Assembly (NCBI GenBank): GCA_035604335.1
Contig: DATNIT010000166.1
Span: 1-64,000, forward strand
DNA length: 64,000 nt
DNA from: DASZHJ01 sp035604335
GTDB lineage: Bacteria > Pseudomonadota > Alphaproteobacteria > ATCC43930 > CGMCC-115725
Direction: 5' to 3'
Part shown: one piece after another, positions 45,823 through 54,484 of the stretch
Numbering within the stretch: position 1 is the stretch's first letter
How the letters are laid out: each line of letters starts with the position of its first letter
Position numbers and translations under genes: made by a program
The notes under the pieces: model-generated
The model's input: the letters and a program-made list of their open reading frames with translations, nothing else
Told to the model about the DNA's origin: nothing
Databases searched by the model: none

Positions 45823-46830
45823 TCAGCGGCGTCCGACCGCCAGCATGCGCTCGACGGCTTGCCGCGCGCGGGCCGCGATGGCGGGATCGATCGTGACCTC
45901 GTGAGTCATGGTCTCCAGCGAGCGCCGGATCTTGGCGAGCGTGATGCGCTTCATGTGCGGGCACAGATTGCAGGGGCGAACGAACTCGACCTCCGGATGC
46001 TCGGCCGCGAGGTTGTCGCTCATGGAGCACTCCGTGACCATGACGACGCGCTTCGGTCGGCGCGCGGCGACATAGTCGCTCATGCCGGCGGTCGAGCCCG
46101 CGAAGTCGGCCTCGGCGATGACCTCCGGCGGGCACTCCGGATGCGCCAGAACGATCACGTCGGGATGACCCGCGCGGAAGCCGCGAATGTCGGCGGCGGT
46201 GAAGCGCTCGTGCACCTCGCAATGGCCCTTCCAGGCGATGATCTCGACCTTGGTCTGCTTGGCGACATTGAGAGCGAGGTATTCGTCGGGCAGGAAAACG
46301 ACTTTGGGCACGCCGAGGCTTTCCACCACCGCAACCGCATTGCCAGAGGTGCAGCAGATGTCGGACTCGGCCTTCACCTCGGCGGAGGTGTTGACGTAGG
46401 TGATCACGGGTACGCCGGGATAGCGCTCGCGCAGGAGCCGAACATCGTCTCCGGTGATGGAGGACGCGAGCGAACAGCCCGCATTCGGATCGGGGATGAG
46501 GACGGTCTTGCCGGGATTAAGCAGCTTTGCCGTCTCCGCCATGAAATGCACGCCGGCCAGCACGATCACTTCGGCCTCGGTCTTCGCGGCCGCGCGCGCG
46601 AGCGCCAGAGAGTCGCCGACGATGTCGGCGACGCCGTGATAGATCTCCGGCGTCTGGTAATTGTGCGCGAGCACGATCGCGTTCCGGCGACGCTTGAGCT
46701 CGAGGATCGCGGTGACATCCGGCGCGAAGAACCGCCACTCCGCCGGCGGGACAACGCGCTCCATCCTGGCGTAGATCTCGCCGAGCAGGCCGGTGAAGGC
46801 GAAGGTCTCCGCGCGGGGGTAGGCGAGCAT
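45823..46830 (-). CDS. nadA: Quinolinate synthase
   Basis: A 335-residue [4Fe-4S] enzyme that condenses iminoaspartate with dihydroxyacetone phosphate to quinolinate. Cluster cysteines lie in PNAGCSLASSIT, AHPECPPEV and the C-terminal CNLCPHMKRI. The HNYQTPEIYHGVADIVGDSL stretch is diagnostic. It needs iminoaspartate from L-aspartate oxidase (nadB), which is not in the window. The start lies three bases from an imperfect palindrome that contains its ribosome-binding site, and a second palindrome lies further upstream. Confidence 0.96.
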   Translation of the reverse strand: MLAYPRAETFAFTGLLGEIYARMERVVPPAEWRFFAPDVTAILELKRRRNAIVLAHNYQTPEIYHGVADIVGDSLALARAAAKTEAEVIVLAGVHFMAETAKLLNPGKTVLIPDPNAGCSLASSITGDDVRLLRERYPGVPVITYVNTSAEVKAESDICCTSGNAVAVVESLGVPKVVFLPDEYLALNVAKQTKVEIIAWKGHCEVHERFTAADIRGFRAGHPDVIVLAHPECPPEVIAEADFAGSTAGMSDYVAARRPKRVVMVTECSMSDNLAAEHPEVEFVRPCNLCPHMKRITLAKIRRSLETMTHEVTIDPAIAARARQAVERMLAVGRR

Positions 46831-46832
46831 GG

Positions 46833-46855
46833 CTTATACTCCTGTCGAGAATAAG
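46833..46855 (-). promoter_or_regulatory. Palindrome overlapping the nadA ribosome-binding site
   Basis: Plus-strand arms CTTATACTC (46833-46841) and GAGAATAAG (46847-46855) flank five bases; eight of nine positions pair. On the transcribed (minus) strand AGGAG, the likely Shine-Dalgarno sequence of nadA, lies inside the downstream arm, eight bases from the ATG. It may be an operator for the NadQ-like regulator, an RNA hairpin hiding the ribosome-binding site, or both. Confidence 0.5.
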
Positions 46856-46860
46856 ATCCT

Positions 46861-46883
46861 ATAATGCTGAAGATGAGCATTAT
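46861..46883. promoter_or_regulatory. Second, perfect palindrome upstream of nadA
   Basis: ATAATGCT (46861-46868) and AGCATTAT (46876-46883) are perfect 8-base arms around seven bases. Its centre is 28 bases from that of the first palindrome. Two similar-sized dyads in the gap between a NadQ-like regulator gene and nadA make a strong case for a NAD-responsive operator region. Confidence 0.6.
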
Positions 46884-46964
46884 TGTCGTCAAGTGGTAGT
46901 TCATGAGGGATCTCCAGCTATGCGTTTCTGCGGGGGTCCTGCGGGAAGGATGCGGCTTGCGCGG

Positions 46965-47990
46965 TCAATCCGAACCGGTCAGTGCCGTCCGGCGGGGGAT
47001 CGGCAGGCGCACACCGGGCGCGGGCCGCTCGACCAAGACCTCGCGGCGGAAGCGGAAGCGCTCGGCGGGGCGGCCGCCCGTGCCGCGCTCCCATTCCCCC
47101 GTGCGCTCGACCAGGCCGCCCTGCTCCACCAACCGCCTGAAGTTCTGCTTGTGGAGCGCCACGCCCGCGAGCGCCTCTACGCTCTGCTGAAGCTGCAGCA
47201 GCGTGAAAGTCGGCGGCATCAGCTCGAACACCACCGGCCGGTACTTGAGCTTGCCGCGCAGCCGGCTCATGGCCGTCGCCAGAATGCGCCGATGATCCAT
47301 CGCCATGGGCTCGCCGAGCGCCGGCGCCGCGAGATCGGGCGCCAGTCCATGATCGCGCCGCGCCTCGGCGACCAGCCCAGCCTCATAGAGCAGCTCATAG
47401 CGCTCGAGCACGCGCTCCTCGTCCCAGCGCGCCGGCGGCAAGCCGAAGGTCGTGCGCGTGCGCTGCTCTCTGCGGTTATGCTCGCCGGGATCATGCGCGC
47501 CCGCCGCCCAGGCGGCGAGCCGCGGCTCCACGAGGGCGGCCACCATCGCCGGCCGTCCGCGCCGGCCGTCTTCCCACGGGAAATAGCGGTACCAATTCTG
47601 CCATTGTGCGCCGCTCTCGCCGCTGGGTGCGGCCTCGCGCGTCAAGGCGAGATAGCCGATGGAGACCATCCGGGCCGCCGGATCTTGCGTACCGCCTTCG
47701 CGGCCGAGATCGGCGAAGGTGTAGAGCTGCTCGACATAGCCGAGCGGCAGGTTCGTCTGCTCGCCCACCCAGCTGCGGAGTCCCAGCTCGAGAGTCCGAT
47801 GCCCCGCAGGATCGAAGGGTCCCGACGGTAGGGCGGCGGCGCTTTCCGCCGCGCGCTTGCCGGGCTTGGCGCCGCCGGAGGGTTCGGCGGGCCGGTCGAC
47901 CGTGAGCACGCGCGGCTCCCCCGCGGTCACGTCGATCACCACGGCGCTCAGGCCGATGACGATATCGATGTTGCGTTTCTGTGACGCCAC
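46965..47990 (-). CDS. nadQ: NadQ-like (Nudix-related) transcriptional regulator of NAD synthesis
   Basis: A 341-residue protein of the COG4111 type I know as NadQ. The N-terminal half (about 1-220) is Nudix-like without an obvious catalytic Nudix box (IDIVIGLSAVVIDVTAG; VSIGYLALTREAA). The C-terminal part contains a winged helix (LQLQQSVEALAGVALHKQNFRRLVEQ, then ERGTGGRPAERFRF). NadQ is a repressor of de novo NAD synthesis in alphaproteobacteria. It lies directly upstream of nadA on the same strand, separated by 134 bases that hold two palindromes. Assigned by resemblance and context, not search. Confidence 0.72.
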   Translation of the reverse strand: MASQKRNIDIVIGLSAVVIDVTAGEPRVLTVDRPAEPSGGAKPGKRAAESAAALPSGPFDPAGHRTLELGLRSWVGEQTNLPLGYVEQLYTFADLGREGGTQDPAARMVSIGYLALTREAAPSGESGAQWQNWYRYFPWEDGRRGRPAMVAALVEPRLAAWAAGAHDPGEHNRREQRTRTTFGLPPARWDEERVLERYELLYEAGLVAEARRDHGLAPDLAAPALGEPMAMDHRRILATAMSRLRGKLKYRPVVFELMPPTFTLLQLQQSVEALAGVALHKQNFRRLVEQGGLVERTGEWERGTGGRPAERFRFRREVLVERPAPGVRLPIPRRTALTGSD

Positions 47991-48050
47991 GACGACAGCC
48001 CCCGAGAGGATGCTACCCGGGATCGCCTGCGGTTACAGGGAATTTTGTGC

Positions 48051-49091
48051 TCAGGCCGCGTCGGCGTGGAGAGTCTCGGCGCTCGCCTCTGTGGCGCGCT
48101 GGGAAAGGCAGGGCAGGAAAATATCGAACCGGGTGCCGATGCCGGGCTCACTCTCGACCGCGATCTGCCCGCCGTGCTCGGCGATGATGCCATGCGCGAC
48201 GGAAAGGCCCAGCCCCGTACCGCGGCCGACTTCCTTGGTGGTGAAGAACGGCTCGAAAATGCGGCGCTTGGTCACGGCGTCCATCCCGCACCCGGTATCG
48301 CGCACGGAGAGCCGCACCCCCGGCGCGGGCGCGCTCGACCGGCGCAAAGTCGCCAATCGGCCGCCGTCGTCGGCGACTTCGACGGTCACGGTGCCGACGC
48401 CGTCGCCGATCGCCTGCACCGCGTTGGACACCAGCGCTACGAGGACCTGGCGCAGCTGACCGGCGTCGGCCGCGACCGGCGGCACGGGCGTGAGGTGCTG
48501 CTCGACCGCAATGCCCGCAGGGAGCGACGGCTGCATGTCGCGCAGGATATCCGCGGCAAACGCGTCGAGTGCCAGCGGCTTCCGCCCCGCTGCGCTCTCG
48601 CGCGAGAAAGCCATCACCTGCCGCACGAGGTCCCGCGCGCGACGGCCGGCTTCCAGGATCAGCTCGGCGCTGGCGTGCTCGCGCGAGCCCGGGAGCAGCT
48701 TGGCCATGACGACCTTGGCGAGCGAGACCACCGGCACGAGCGTATTGTTGAGTTCGTGCGCCACGCCGCCCGCGAGGGTGCCGAGCGCCTCCAACTTCTG
48801 CGAATGCAAGAGCTGCGCGTAGAGCTCGTTGCGCTCCCGCTCGAGCCGGCGGGTTTCCGTAGCGTCCTGCAGGATTGCCCCCACCGCCGTCGCGTCTCTG
48901 GCGGTTTCGAGCTCCGCAATATCGCGATCAAGGAGGGCGCGGGCGGCGCACCACGCGGCGAACCCACCCGCCAGAAAGGCGACCGACGCGAGCGTCCAAC
49001 CCGGCAGCGCCTGCGAATAGGCCAACAAAGCCACGCCGAGTAGCGAGGCCGCGAAGGGCCAAAAACAGCGAAGGAGCAGCCTGAAAGGCAT
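48051..49091 (-). CDS. Membrane sensor histidine kinase, orphan
   Basis: A 346-residue kinase with two N-terminal membrane helices (FAASLLGVALLAYSQ; ASVAFLAGGFAAWCAA), a short linker, a HisKA motif (GGVAHELNNTLVPVVSLAKV) and a HATPase domain (NAVQAI, DTGCGMDAVTKRRIFEPFF, GTGLGLSVAHGIIAEHGG). There is no PAS or periplasmic sensor domain, so the signal may come from the membrane or a partner. No response regulator lies nearby, so it is an orphan in this window. It lies 60 bases from the nadQ-like gene on the same strand. Confidence 0.88.
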   Translation of the reverse strand: MPFRLLLRCFWPFAASLLGVALLAYSQALPGWTLASVAFLAGGFAAWCAARALLDRDIAELETARDATAVGAILQDATETRRLERERNELYAQLLHSQKLEALGTLAGGVAHELNNTLVPVVSLAKVVMAKLLPGSREHASAELILEAGRRARDLVRQVMAFSRESAAGRKPLALDAFAADILRDMQPSLPAGIAVEQHLTPVPPVAADAGQLRQVLVALVSNAVQAIGDGVGTVTVEVADDGGRLATLRRSSAPAPGVRLSVRDTGCGMDAVTKRRIFEPFFTTKEVGRGTGLGLSVAHGIIAEHGGQIAVESEPGIGTRFDIFLPCLSQRATEASAETLHADAA

Positions 49092-49181
49092 CGTCGGGCG
49101 CGGAGGTTCAGCCGCTGGTTGCGGCGGAGCACTCTCGCTGCGTCTTGCTTAAGAAATCGCTAAGGCTTCGTTGACGTCGGG

Positions 49182-50267
49182 TCAGTAGCCCGCCTCGATG
49201 AGCGGAAACGCACTGTGAACGTGGGGCGTATAGGCCGGCGGCGCCGGGTGCAGATACGACTTGTCCAGCTTGGCGAGGCTTTCGACGCCGAGCAAGCCCA
49301 TCGACACCCGGATTTCCGTCTCCAGGAGCTCGAGCACGCGCATGACACCCATCTGCCCCGCGGCCGCGAGACCATAGAGATAAAGTCGGCCGATCGCGAC
49401 GGCGTCGGCGCCGAGCGCGATCGCCTTGATCACGTCGGTCCCGCGACAGAAAGCGCCATCCACGATCACGGCGGCTCGGCCCCGCACCGCCTCGACCACT
49501 TCCGGCAGGATATCCAGCGTGCCGCGTCCGTGATCGAGTTGCCGGCCTCCGTGGTTCGAGACGTAGACCGCGTCGACGCCGTGATCGCAGGCGATGACCG
49601 CGTCCTCCGCCGTCGCGATGCCCTTGAGGATGAGCGGGAGCTTGTGAGTCTCCTTGATGTGCTTGACGTGGCTCCAGTTGAGGGCGGCCTGATAGTCCAT
49701 ACCGACCACGCCACGCCGCCAAGGCTTGGCGAAACGGGTCGATATGTCCCGTTCGCGCCGGCTGTAGATCGCGGTGTCGACGGTGATACAGAGCGCGTCG
49801 TAGCCCGCCGCGACCGCGCGGCCGAGGTGCTCGTCGACGAAGGACTGGTCACCGCGGACGTAGAGCTGATAGACCCGGAAGCCGCCGGGCGCGGCCTCGG
49901 CTGTTTCCTCGATCCCGGGTTTCGAGACCGAGCTCAGAAACATCGGCACGCCGAACTCGGTTGTCGCCTTGGCGACCGTCGCTCCTCCGCCGGGATCGAA
50001 GGATTCGAGCGATCCCACCGGCGCCAGCACCACCGGGATACGCAAGGTCTTGCCGAGGAATTTCCGGCTTAGCTCGATCTTCGAGACGTCGCGCAGCACG
50101 CGCGGCCGGAATGCCAGGGAATCGAGCGCGAGGCGGTTGCGGCGGAGCGTGGTCTCGGTGTCGGCGCCGCCGATCAGGTAATCCCAGATGTTCGCGGGCA
50201 GCTTGTTATGCGCCGCCTTCACCAGCTCGTGCAGGGTCAACAGCTCGCCAAAGGTCTCGCTCAGCAT
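49182..50267 (-). CDS. FMN-dependent alpha-hydroxyacid oxidase/dehydrogenase
   Basis: A 361-residue TIM-barrel flavoprotein of the L-lactate/glycolate/mandelate oxidase family. It shows APVGSLESFDPGGGATVAKA near the N-terminus, YQLYVRGD, the substrate and FMN motifs LILKGIATAEDA and SNHGGRQLDHG (with the catalytic histidine), and VDGAFCRGTDVIKAIALGADAVAIGR. It oxidises an L-2-hydroxyacid to the 2-keto acid. It is divergent from the CoA-transferase-like operon, with 135 bases between. The true substrate is not indicated. Confidence 0.9.
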   Translation of the reverse strand: MLSETFGELLTLHELVKAAHNKLPANIWDYLIGGADTETTLRRNRLALDSLAFRPRVLRDVSKIELSRKFLGKTLRIPVVLAPVGSLESFDPGGGATVAKATTEFGVPMFLSSVSKPGIEETAEAAPGGFRVYQLYVRGDQSFVDEHLGRAVAAGYDALCITVDTAIYSRRERDISTRFAKPWRRGVVGMDYQAALNWSHVKHIKETHKLPLILKGIATAEDAVIACDHGVDAVYVSNHGGRQLDHGRGTLDILPEVVEAVRGRAAVIVDGAFCRGTDVIKAIALGADAVAIGRLYLYGLAAAGQMGVMRVLELLETEIRVSMGLLGVESLAKLDKSYLHPAPPAYTPHVHSAFPLIEAGY

Positions 50268-50402
50268 GTGAAATCCCGTCGTGAATCCCGGTTCGCCACA
50301 CTAGGGCGCGGCCGCTCGGAGATGCAAGGCAGGATGGGGCCACCCTTGCTCAGGCTTGGCCGGCTACCGTACTCTCCGGGCATTCATTACCGGAGTGAGG
50401 CC

Positions 50403-51218
50403 GTGGAGATCCTTCGCCCGCTTGATGCCGCCCTCTCCGTCATCGAGGATGGCATGTCGCTGGTGGTGCCGCCCGACTACGGCGGCGTCGCCATGGAGGC
50501 AACGCGCGCCTTGGTCCGGCGCGGCGTGAGGCGGCTTCACCTGCTGACGCTGCCGGCGTCGTCGTTGCAGGCGGATTTGCTGATCGGCGCCGGCGCACTG
50601 GCGTCCATCGAGACCTCCGCGGTCTCGATCGGCGAGTTGGGGACCGGGCCGCGCTTCGCCGCGGCGGCGACGGCGGGCACGCTCGCGATCAAGGACGCGA
50701 CCTGCCCGGCGCTGCACGCGGCGTTGCAAGCGAGCGAGAAAGGCGTGCCGTTCATGCCGCTGCGCGGCGTGATCGGGTCCGATCTCCTGAAAGTGCGGCC
50801 GGACTGGAAGGTGGTCGACAATCCCTTTGCCGAGAACGACCCGATCCTGCTCGTGCCGGCGATCCGGCCGGATGTCGCGCTGTTCCACGCACCGTTCGCG
50901 GATCGGCATGGCAACGTCTGGGTGGGCCGTCGGCGCGAGCTCTTCGTGATGGCGCACGCCTCCGCCAAGACCGTGGTAACCGTCGAGGAAATCCGCGACG
51001 GCAATCTGCTCGAGGACGACACATTGGCGGGCTCGACGCTGGCGAGCTTCTATGTCGAGGCGGTCGCGGTGGCGCGCAACGGCACCTGGCCCCTCAAGTT
51101 CGGCAGCCTCGCCGCCGAGGACACCGCGCACCTCCAGGAATACGTGCGGCTCGCCCAGTCCGAGGACGGGTTCCGGCAATATCTCGACCGCTACGTCTAC
51201 GAGCGCCGGGCGGCCTGA
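50403..51218 (+). CDS. CoA-transferase-like subunit A
   Basis: A 271-residue protein of the class I CoA-transferase alpha type. The GTG start at 50403 follows CGGAG. Segments DGMSLVVPPDYGGVAMEATRAL, PFMPLRGVIGSDLLKVRP and HAPFADRHGNVWVGRRREL resemble glutaconate CoA-transferase and the IpdA-type ring hydrolases. It is immediately followed, three bases later, by its beta-type partner. The N-terminal codons further upstream overlap the oxidase gene and are not part of it. The substrate is unknown. Confidence 0.8.
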   Translation: MEILRPLDAALSVIEDGMSLVVPPDYGGVAMEATRALVRRGVRRLHLLTLPASSLQADLLIGAGALASIETSAVSIGELGTGPRFAAAATAGTLAIKDATCPALHAALQASEKGVPFMPLRGVIGSDLLKVRPDWKVVDNPFAENDPILLVPAIRPDVALFHAPFADRHGNVWVGRRRELFVMAHASAKTVVTVEEIRDGNLLEDDTLAGSTLASFYVEAVAVARNGTWPLKFGSLAAEDTAHLQEYVRLAQSEDGFRQYLDRYVYERRAA

Positions 51219-51221
51219 GCG

Positions 51222-51977
51222 ATGGCCGGCGTTCCCGAGGCGAAGCCGGAGGAGCTTCTGATCGATGTCGTGCTGCGCCTGATTTCCGGCGCGAAGCACG
51301 TTGCCGTCGGCGCCAACTCGCCGATCCCCGCGGCGGCGGCGTTTCTGGCTCAGCGCCTCGGCACCGGCCAGCCCTATGTCTCGCTGCAGCAAAGCCCCAA
51401 GCACAATCTTTTCACCGATGGCGGCCGCGAGCTGTTCGACGCGGCGGGCCAAGGCCGCATCGACGTGTTCTTTCTCTCGGGCGCGCAGATCGACGGCCAA
51501 GGGAATATCAATCTGGTCGCGATCGGGGATTACGCGCGGCCGAAGGTGCGCTTTCCAGGCTCGTTCGGCTCGGCCTATCTCTACTTCGTGGTGCCGCGGG
51601 TGATCCTGTTTCGGACGGAACATTCCCGGCGCACACTCGTCTCCAGGGTCGACTTCATCAGCGCGCCCGGCGTGAGCCCGCCCAACGTCTATCGCCGGGG
51701 CGGCCCGATCGCGTTGGTGACGCCGCTCTGTCATTTTGCCTTCGACCGCCAGCGTGCTCGGTTTTGCTTGGAGAGCGTCCATCCCGGCCACACCGTCGAG
51801 GAAGTCCTGGACAACACCGGCTTCGAGTTCGACCGGCCAGCGACGGTGCCGGTGACCCCCGACCCGGCGCCCGCGACGCTGCGGCTCTTGCGCGAGACTC
51901 TTGCGCCGGAGCTCGCGGCTCTCTATCCCCAGTTCGGCGCGCGGGTGTTCGGCATCGTGCCGCGCGCCGCGGAATGA
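51222..51977 (+). CDS. CoA-transferase-like subunit B
   Basis: A 251-residue beta-type partner. It keeps the fold segments VAVGANSPIPAAAAFLAQRLG, FFLSGAQIDGQGNINLVAIG and ISAPGVSPPNVYRRGGP. Where true class I CoA-transferases carry the catalytic glutamate (ESG or SENG motif after the second strand), this sequence reads SLQQSPKHNLFTDGG with no glutamate. This may mean a hydrolase- or retro-Claisen-type enzyme like IpdAB, not CoA transfer. The stop forms ATGA with the next gene, the CaiB-type CoA-transferase. Confidence 0.78.
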   Translation: MAGVPEAKPEELLIDVVLRLISGAKHVAVGANSPIPAAAAFLAQRLGTGQPYVSLQQSPKHNLFTDGGRELFDAAGQGRIDVFFLSGAQIDGQGNINLVAIGDYARPKVRFPGSFGSAYLYFVVPRVILFRTEHSRRTLVSRVDFISAPGVSPPNVYRRGGPIALVTPLCHFAFDRQRARFCLESVHPGHTVEEVLDNTGFEFDRPATVPVTPDPAPATLRLLRETLAPELAALYPQFGARVFGIVPRAAE

Positions 51978-53209
51978 GCGACGGAAACACCATGACCTCG
52001 ACTCAAAACGTCGGCGCGCTCGCCGGCATCAAGGTGATCGACCTCACGCGCGTGCTGGGCGGCCCCTATTGCACGCAGATGCTCGCCGACCACGGCGCCG
52101 AGGTGATCAAGATCGAGCCGCCGCAGGGCGATGAGACCCGGACCTGGGGCCCGCCTTTCCAAGGCGATGCCGCCTCCTATTACATCGGCGTCAATCGCAA
52201 CAAGCGCGGCGTCGCGCTCGATCTCACGCGGCCGGATGGACGCGAGGTGGTGCTTCGGCTGCTAGAGACCGCCGACATACTCATCGAGAATTTCAAGACC
52301 GGCACGCTGGAGCGCTGGGGCATGGGCTACGAGACCGTGCTGAAGCAGCGCTTCCCGCGGCTCATTCATTGCCGCGTCTCCGGCTTCGGCGCCGACGGGC
52401 CGCTGGGGGGATATCCCGGTTACGACGCCGTGGTCCAGGCGATGGCGGGGCTCATGAGCCTCAACGGCGAGCCCGAGGGCGCGCCCGTTCGCGTCGGCGT
52501 GCCCGTGGTCGATCTCGCCACCGGCATGAACTCCGCGATCGCGATCCTGCTCGCGCTGCAGGAGCGGCAGCGCTCCGGGCACGGACAATTCGCGGAAGTG
52601 ACGCTCTACGACAGCGCAGTCGCTCTGCTGCACCCCTACAGTGCCAACTGGTTCCTGTCGGGCAAGCCGCCCGCGCGCACGGGCAATCAGCATCCCAACG
52701 TGAGCCCCTACGACCAGTACCGGACCAAGACCAAGCGAATCTTCGTCGCGGTCGGCAACGACCGGCAATTCCAGCGCTTTTGCGCGGAGATCGGCCGGCC
52801 CGAGCTGGTGAGCGATCCGCGCTTCCGCACCAACGCGGACCGGGTTATCAATCGCGCCGCGCTCCGCGAGGAGCTGGAGGCGGGCCTGGCCTCGATCGAT
52901 GGCGAGCAACTCGCGATGACGTTGCTGGACAAGGGCGTGCCCTGCGGCCCCGTGCTCGACGTCCCCGACGTGCTCAATCATCCGCACACCCGGCACCGCG
53001 GCATGGTGGCGGAGCGTGGCGCCTATCGCGGCACCGGCAATCCGGTGAAGCTCTCGCGCACACCTGCGGGTCTGCGCTCGACCCCTCCGGCCTTCGGCTC
53101 GTCGACCCGTGAGGTATTGGCGGAAGCGGGATACAGCGCAGCCGAGATCGATGCTCTCTTCGCGTCCGGCGCGGCGCTGGAGACGCCGCGCAAGGCCGCG
53201 GCCGAGTAA
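51974..53209 (+). CDS. CaiB/BaiF-family (class III) CoA-transferase
   Basis: A 411-residue formyl-CoA-transferase-like enzyme moving CoA between carboxylic acids. The N-terminal GIKVIDLTRVLGGPYCTQMLADHGAEVIKIEPP and the catalytic aspartate in VPVVDLATGMNSAIAI identify the family. The ATG at 51974 overlaps the previous stop; an internal ATG 18 bases later is an alternative. With the CoA-transferase-like pair before it and a thioesterase after it, a coupled acyl-CoA degradation module is likely. Confidence 0.92.
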   Translation: MSDGNTMTSTQNVGALAGIKVIDLTRVLGGPYCTQMLADHGAEVIKIEPPQGDETRTWGPPFQGDAASYYIGVNRNKRGVALDLTRPDGREVVLRLLETADILIENFKTGTLERWGMGYETVLKQRFPRLIHCRVSGFGADGPLGGYPGYDAVVQAMAGLMSLNGEPEGAPVRVGVPVVDLATGMNSAIAILLALQERQRSGHGQFAEVTLYDSAVALLHPYSANWFLSGKPPARTGNQHPNVSPYDQYRTKTKRIFVAVGNDRQFQRFCAEIGRPELVSDPRFRTNADRVINRAALREELEAGLASIDGEQLAMTLLDKGVPCGPVLDVPDVLNHPHTRHRGMVAERGAYRGTGNPVKLSRTPAGLRSTPPAFGSSTREVLAEAGYSAAEIDALFASGAALETPRKAAAE

Positions 53210-53214
53210 AATCC

Positions 53215-53673
53215 GTGAACGACAGCGGCGCCCGCGCGCTCCCGCCCGCGACCGAGCGCGGATCCTACGCGATCTGGACCTACGACAAGCTGCGCTACGG
53301 CGACACGGACCGCCAGGGCCACGTGAACAACGCGGTGTTCGCGACTTTCTGCGAGACCGGCCGCGTCACGTTTCTTTACGACGAGAAACTGAATCTGGCC
53401 GGGCCGGACGCGAATTTCGTCGTGGTCCGGCTGGAGCTCGATTTCCGCGCTGAGCTGTTCTATCCCGGCCGGATCGACATCGGCACGCGCGTCCTCGGCA
53501 TCGGGCGCACCTCGTTTCGGGTGGGGCAAGGTATCTTCAACGGCAACACCTGCGCCGCCACCGCGGAGAGTGTGCTGGTTCTCATGGACGAGCCCACGCG
53601 CAGGGCGAAGGCGCTGGCGCCCCAGCTCAGGGTATGGCTCGAGGAGCGGCTGGCGAAGCCCGTCCGGGATTAG
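53215..53673 (+). CDS. Hotdog-fold acyl-CoA thioesterase
   Basis: A 152-residue 4-hydroxybenzoyl-CoA thioesterase-like protein. The signature YGDTDRQGHVNNAVFATFCETGR carries the active-site aspartate. It would hydrolyse an acyl-CoA made or consumed by the CoA-transferases just upstream. The GTG start lies six bases after the CaiB stop, so it is the last gene of that operon. Its end overlaps the convergent glutathione transferase by four bases. Confidence 0.87.
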   Translation: MNDSGARALPPATERGSYAIWTYDKLRYGDTDRQGHVNNAVFATFCETGRVTFLYDEKLNLAGPDANFVVVRLELDFRAELFYPGRIDIGTRVLGIGRTSFRVGQGIFNGNTCAATAESVLVLMDEPTRRAKALAPQLRVWLEERLAKPVRD

Positions 53674-54365
53674 ATGGAATAACCCTTGCTCCCGCGGGCG
53701 AGGCCGCCGAAGAGATCGAGCATACGCTCGCGCCAGGCGCTAACGGGATCGTCGGGCGCGAGCAGCTTGAATGGGCTGATGCTTCGAGCCCATTGGAAGG
53801 CCCCGAACACGATGTAGTCGGCGTAGAGCGGCTTGTCGCCGCCGATGAAGGCCTGCGCCCCCAGCAGGTTTCTGAGCGGCAGCAGACTCTCGCGGAAAGC
53901 CGGCAGCCGCTCCTCCCGGCCGGATTGATACGCCTCGAGCGTGGTGCCGAACCGCTCTTCGCGGGATTTTCGGAAATAGGCTTTGTCCTTCTCGTGCACG
54001 TGCTGCCAGATATCCAGGAGCACGCATCGCAACAAACCCAGATGCAGGACCGTATCGGTCCAACCCTGGACGAAGCGAGTGACCGCGCGGCCGGCGCTGC
54101 CGCCGAACAAGGAGGGACGCTCGGGGTAAGTGTCCTCGAGGTAATGGGCGATGACCCAGGACTCGTTGACCCAACGGCCATTGTCGACGATCACGGGGAC
54201 GCGGCCCTGACCCGTCGGCGCCAGTACGTCCTTCTCGGTGAAGCGCCACGGCACGGTCTGCGTCGGCAATTCCTTGTGCGCGAGCGCCATCCGGATGCGC
54301 CAGCAGAACGGGCTGAAACGCCGATCCGCCTCGGCGCCCGCGAGATCGTAGAGCGTGATGGTCAT
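53670..54365 (-). CDS. Glutathione S-transferase, LigE-like
   Basis: A 231-residue protein with a thioredoxin-like N-terminal domain and helical C-terminal domain. The opening ITLYDLAGAEADRRFSPFCWRIR and the QGRVPVIVDNGRWVNESWVIAHYL stretch resemble the LigE/LigF beta-aryl-etherases of lignin-derived compound degradation, but the same pattern occurs in GSTs of unknown role. A Ser in SPFCWR is the likely glutathione-activating residue. It is convergent with the thioesterase and 119 bases from the next minus-strand gene. Confidence 0.78.
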   Translation of the reverse strand: MTITLYDLAGAEADRRFSPFCWRIRMALAHKELPTQTVPWRFTEKDVLAPTGQGRVPVIVDNGRWVNESWVIAHYLEDTYPERPSLFGGSAGRAVTRFVQGWTDTVLHLGLLRCVLLDIWQHVHEKDKAYFRKSREERFGTTLEAYQSGREERLPAFRESLLPLRNLLGAQAFIGGDKPLYADYIVFGAFQWARSISPFKLLAPDDPVSAWRERMLDLFGGLARGSKGYSI

Positions 54366-54484
54366 GCCTTCCTCCCACTGTCGGAGCTGCGCCAGAGTAT
54401 CCGGACCCGATCTTCATGCAAACCACCGCGGAGACCGCCATAGCGGTCTCCCTCTTGTACTGGGCGGTGCGGCGGCGACCGCGC

